From positions 1 to 8,621 of the forward strand of contig JAEYPR010000024.1 of assembly GCA_023410535.1 (NCBI GenBank): 8,621 nt of DNA. Direction: 5' to 3'. A program made the translations under genes and the position numbers. Positions 6,861 through 8,621 of the stretch are shown here, piece by piece. The notes beneath the pieces were generated by a model. It did not search any database and had not been told where the DNA came from. It worked only from the letters and a program-made list of their open reading frames with translations. The stretch is from Bacillota bacterium. GTDB taxonomy: Bacteria > Bacillota > UBA4882 > UBA8346. How positions within the stretch are numbered: the stretch's first letter is position 1; each line of letters begins with the position of its first letter.

Positions 6861-7892
6861 TTGCGAAAATTGCTGAATGTGTTATATGTGACTTCGCCCG
6901 AAGCCTATCTGGGCAAGGAAGGCGAAACGGTGCTGGTTTTGGCGGAGGAAACGGTAAAATTGCGCATCCCCGTTCATAATCTGGAGGGAATCGTCTGTTT
7001 CGGCTATACCGGGGCCAGTCCGGCCCTGATGCACCTGTGCGCGGAACGGGGCGTGGCGCTCTCGTTCCTTGCCGAGAACGGGAAATTTCTCGCGCGGGTC
7101 AGCGGGCCGGTCAACGGCAATGTCTGGTTGCGGCGTAGGCAATACCGGCAGGCTGACGGCGCGCCGGAGTCGCTGGATTTAGCCAAAGGTTTTATCGTCG
7201 GTAAGCTCTTTAATTGTAAATGTGTCTTGCAACGCTTTTTACGTGACCATGCCGAAAATGAAGCTGCCGGAGCCGTGCAAACGGCGGTTCAAAGCTTGAC
7301 GTCCCAGTTGCAAAAAGCGACCAACAGCAACAATCTTGACATGTTGCGCGGGGTAGAGGGCGAGGGCGCACGGATTTACTATGGGGTTTTCGATCATCTG
7401 ATTTTAGAATCGAAAGTCGATTTTCATTTTACCGGACGGAGTCGCCGCCCGCCGCGCGACCCGGTGAATGCGTTGTTGTCGTTTCTGTATACCTTACTGG
7501 CGCACGATTGTACGGCGGCGTTGGAAACGGTCGGGCTGGATCCCCAGGTCGGCTTTTTGCACCGGGAACGGCCCGGTCGGCCGAGTCTGGCGTTGGATCT
7601 GATGGAGGAGTTGCGTCCCTATTTGGTGGACCGGTTTGTGTTGGCGTTGCTTAATAACCGCCAAATCGGCGCTTCCGGCTTCGTGGCCAAAGAGTCGGGC
7701 GGTTTCATGATGACGGACGATGTCCGTAAAAATATCATCGCCGCCTGGCAAAAGCGGAAACAAGAAGAAGTCATACATCCGTTTCTGGACGAAAAGATTA
7801 ATATCGGGCTGATTCCCTACGCCCAAGCGTTATTGTTGGCCCGGCATTTGCGGGGCGATTTGGAAGCGTATCCGCCATTTCTAATGAAATAA
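6861..7892 (+). CDS. cas1: Cas1 integrase (type I-C)
   Basis: Cas1 is the metal-dependent integrase that joins new spacers to the leader-proximal repeat. The 343-residue product starts RKLLNVLYVTSPEAYL after the initiator, as in I-C relatives. It has the catalytic glutamate E166 in GVEGEGA, H234 in FLHRERPG, and D246/E249 in LALDLMEELRP, so the active site is complete. No ATG or GTG is available at the family's N-terminus, so TTG 6861 is the start. GGAGG at 6844-6848 is 12 nt away, longer than usual, which suggests modest translation. Cas2 follows after 12 nt. Confidence 0.97.
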   Translation: MRKLLNVLYVTSPEAYLGKEGETVLVLAEETVKLRIPVHNLEGIVCFGYTGASPALMHLCAERGVALSFLAENGKFLARVSGPVNGNVWLRRRQYRQADGAPESLDLAKGFIVGKLFNCKCVLQRFLRDHAENEAAGAVQTAVQSLTSQLQKATNSNNLDMLRGVEGEGARIYYGVFDHLILESKVDFHFTGRSRRPPRDPVNALLSFLYTLLAHDCTAALETVGLDPQVGFLHRERPGRPSLALDLMEELRPYLVDRFVLALLNNRQIGASGFVAKESGGFMMTDDVRKNIIAAWQKRKQEEVIHPFLDEKINIGLIPYAQALLLARHLRGDLEAYPPFLMK

Positions 7893-7904
7893 GGTGATAG
7901 CTGG

Positions 7905-8195
7905 ATGATGGTTTTGATAACCTACGATGTCAACACCACCACCGAAGCCGGTAAAAAACGCCTGCGGAAGGTAGCGAAAAAGTGTCAGGATTACGGGCAA
8001 CGAGTCCAAAACTCGGTCTTCGAATGCCTGGTTGACCCGGTGCAATGGGCGGCGTTACATAAACGGCTGGAAGAACTGATTGATCTTGAAAAAGATAGTT
8101 TGCGTTATTATTTCCTTGGCGACAATTGGCAACGCCGGGTTGAACACGTGGGCGCCAAAGAAGGATACGACCCCGAAGGGGTACTGATGGTTTAG
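7905..8195 (+). CDS. cas2: Cas2, adaptation complex subunit
   Basis: A Cas2 dimer bridges two Cas1 dimers in the spacer integration complex. The 96-residue product has the ferredoxin-like Cas2 pattern: VLITYDV with D8, LRKVAKKCQDYGQRVQNSVFEC, and the C-terminal LRYYFLGDNW. ATG 7905 has AAGGTG at 7891-7896, 8 nt upstream; the adjacent ATG 7908 would remove one Met. It is the last gene of the operon and its stop borders the leader of array 2. No strong hairpin with a T-run follows it, so transcription may continue into the array. Confidence 0.97.
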   Translation: MMVLITYDVNTTTEAGKKRLRKVAKKCQDYGQRVQNSVFECLVDPVQWAALHKRLEELIDLEKDSLRYYFLGDNWQRRVEHVGAKEGYDPEGVLMV

Positions 8196-8236
8196 CGCGA
8201 ACCGGAAGCTCCCATCAATTCCCTAGGCGGTTCGCG
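8196..8236. repeat. Inverted repeat in leader, 9-bp arms
   Basis: CGCGAACCG at 8196-8204 is an exact reverse complement of CGGTTCGCG at 8228-8236, with 23 nt between. The right arm recurs at 8305-8313 in direct orientation. The long loop and lack of a T-run argue against a classic terminator. A protein-binding site pair or leader motif is more likely. Confidence 0.75.
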
Positions 8237-8252
8237 GCCCAGTAGCCACGCG

Positions 8253-8269
8253 GCAAAATAGGATTTTGC
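8253..8269. repeat. Short inverted repeat in leader, 7-bp arms
   Basis: GCAAAAT (8253-8259) and ATTTTGC (8263-8269) are perfect reverse complements around a 3-nt centre, AGG. The second arm also pairs in part with CAAAA at 8272-8276, so two small overlapping structures are possible. The function is unknown; it could be an operator or a site for a DNA-bending protein. Confidence 0.6.
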
Positions 8270-8302
8270 GCCAAAAACCGCTTTTGAAATGACTCATAAT
8301 TT

Positions 8303-8322
8303 GCCGGTTCGCGGAAACCGGC
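8303..8322. repeat. Hairpin-forming inverted repeat in leader
   Basis: GCCGGTT (8303-8309) and AACCGGC (8316-8322) are perfect complements with a 6-nt centre. The structure overlaps the second direct copy of CGGTTCGCG and lies about 40 bp before the first repeat, within the range expected for leader elements recognised during spacer integration. Confidence 0.65.
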
Positions 8323-8361
8323 TTTGGAGGTCAAGTGTGGCAAGGGTTTGAAGGGGGTACT

Positions 8362-8496
8362 GTCGCTCCTTGCACAGGAGCGTGGATTGAAACACCCCTT
8401 TTCGGTGGCCTATGTTCGCCGGTTTTCGTCGCTCCTTGCACAGGAGCGTGGATTGAAACTCCCTCACCATTATCTCTAACTCTTTCCCGCTCAAGT
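8362..8496 (+). CRISPR. CRISPR array 2 (type I-C), leader-proximal start
   Basis: Two perfect copies of the 32-bp repeat lie at 8362-8393 and 8428-8459, flanking a 34-nt spacer (8394-8427). A second spacer follows from 8460. If it is 35 nt long it ends at 8494, and the next two bases, GT (8495-8496), match the start of a third repeat. After that the sequence changes to an IS3-family end. The repeats are identical to the intact ones of array 1 and run in the same direction. Perfect repeats next to the leader mark the young end of the array, so the rest of it probably lies beyond the insertion. Confidence 0.93.
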
Positions 8497-8621
8497 TGGA
8501 CTGTCAACAGCAAACTAGACAATTTTGTTAAGGGACTTGTATTGGGATGGGGTAAGGTAGCCTAAAGTAGAATGAATACGTTTTTGGTTAAACCAGCGAA
8601 CATAGTCATCCAGTTCCCGTT
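8497..8621 (-). mobile_element. IS3-family insertion sequence, one end (partial)
   Basis: The minus strand encodes the C-terminus of an IS3-type transposase, whose stop lies 18 bp inside a likely element end. The proposed end starts TGGACTGTC on the + strand, and IS3-family ends usually begin with TG. The other end and the target duplication lie outside the window, so the boundary is inferred. Confidence 0.75.
8515..8621 (-). CDS. IS3-family transposase (OrfB), C-terminal fragment at window edge
   Basis: Reading the minus strand from the window edge gives 34 complete codons, RELDDYVRWFNQKRIHSTLG and then YLTPSQYKSLNKIV, ending at TAG (8517-8515). The pattern YVxWFNxKRIHSTLGYLTPxQY is the hallmark end of the rve (DDE) integrase domain in IS3/IS150-group OrfB. 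The gene continues beyond the window, so whether it is intact cannot be judged. It faces the array and the cas operon. Confidence 0.92.
   Translation of the reverse strand, partial: RELDDYVRWFNQKRIHSTLGYLTPSQYKSLNKIV

Larger units (their letters stand above)
8196..8361 (+). promoter_or_regulatory. Leader of CRISPR array 2
   Basis: This 166-bp non-coding stretch lies between the cas2 stop and the first perfect repeat, the expected place for a type I-C leader, and carries AT-rich patches. It should drive array transcription and guide Cas1-Cas2 to the first repeat. CATAAT (8295-8300) is a possible -10 box, but I see no -35 at normal spacing. It contains three inverted-repeat structures, listed separately, and the 9-mer CGGTTCGCG twice directly and once inverted. 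The leader role is inferred from position, repeat orientation and the lack of repeat decay here. Confidence 0.8.

Noticed and set aside
483..8195. A novel defence system or extra cargo gene within the cas operon
   Set aside because: Every frame in the operon is accounted for by standard type I-C genes with intact motifs, and no gap exceeds about 30 nt. The system is a known subtype.
8196..8236. Rho-independent terminator after cas2
   Set aside because: The 9-bp arms are separated by 23 nt and no T-run follows. A leader motif or binding site fits better.
8294..8565. ORFs on both strands over array 2 (for example VAPCTGAWIETP)
   Set aside because: Again these are translations of repeats plus spacers. 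The + strand one also runs into the IS end, so it is not a gene.

Overview
The window holds a complete type I-C (Dvulg) CRISPR-Cas locus on the + strand, flanked on both sides by CRISPR arrays with the same 32-bp repeat. The gene order is the canonical one for the subtype: cas3, cas5c, cas8c (with an embedded cas11c start), cas7c, cas4, cas1, cas2, then leader and array. The host looks like a bacterium of roughly balanced GC content that uses strong GGAGG-type ribosome binding sites. Together with the protein flavour this suggests an anaerobic member of the Bacillota, but the sequence alone does not fix the taxon.

Layout: 1-392 is the tail of array 1. It has six repeats, the last two progressively decayed, so its leader should lie to the left outside the window. 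393-482 is a short gap with a repeat fragment and at most a weak promoter. 483-6170 encodes the interference module: Cas3 helicase-nuclease, Cas5c crRNA endonuclease, Cas8c large subunit, Cas11c small subunit from an internal start, and Cas7c backbone. 6172-8195 encodes the adaptation module: Cas4, Cas1 and Cas2. Spacings run from a 4-nt overlap to 30 nt, so the genes form one tight operon. 8196-8361 is an AT-patchy leader with several inverted repeats. 8362-8496 is the leader-proximal start of array 2, with two perfect repeats. From about 8497 the 3' end of an IS3-family insertion sequence reads in on the minus strand and appears to interrupt array 2 just inside its third repeat.

How it works together (family knowledge): Cas4-Cas1-Cas2 select PAM-flanked fragments and insert them at the leader end of an array. 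The array is transcribed, Cas5c cuts each repeat below its CGCTCC/GGAGCG hairpin, and crRNA assembles with Cas5c, Cas7c, Cas8c and Cas11c into Cascade. Cascade then recruits Cas3 to degrade the target.

I see no undescribed system. The system is a well-known subtype, and every large ORF is accounted for. The points worth a second look are the textbook internal Cas11c start, the IS insertion into array 2, the repeated leader motifs, the asymmetric ages of the two arrays, and a spacer that partly resembles the adjacent transposase gene.
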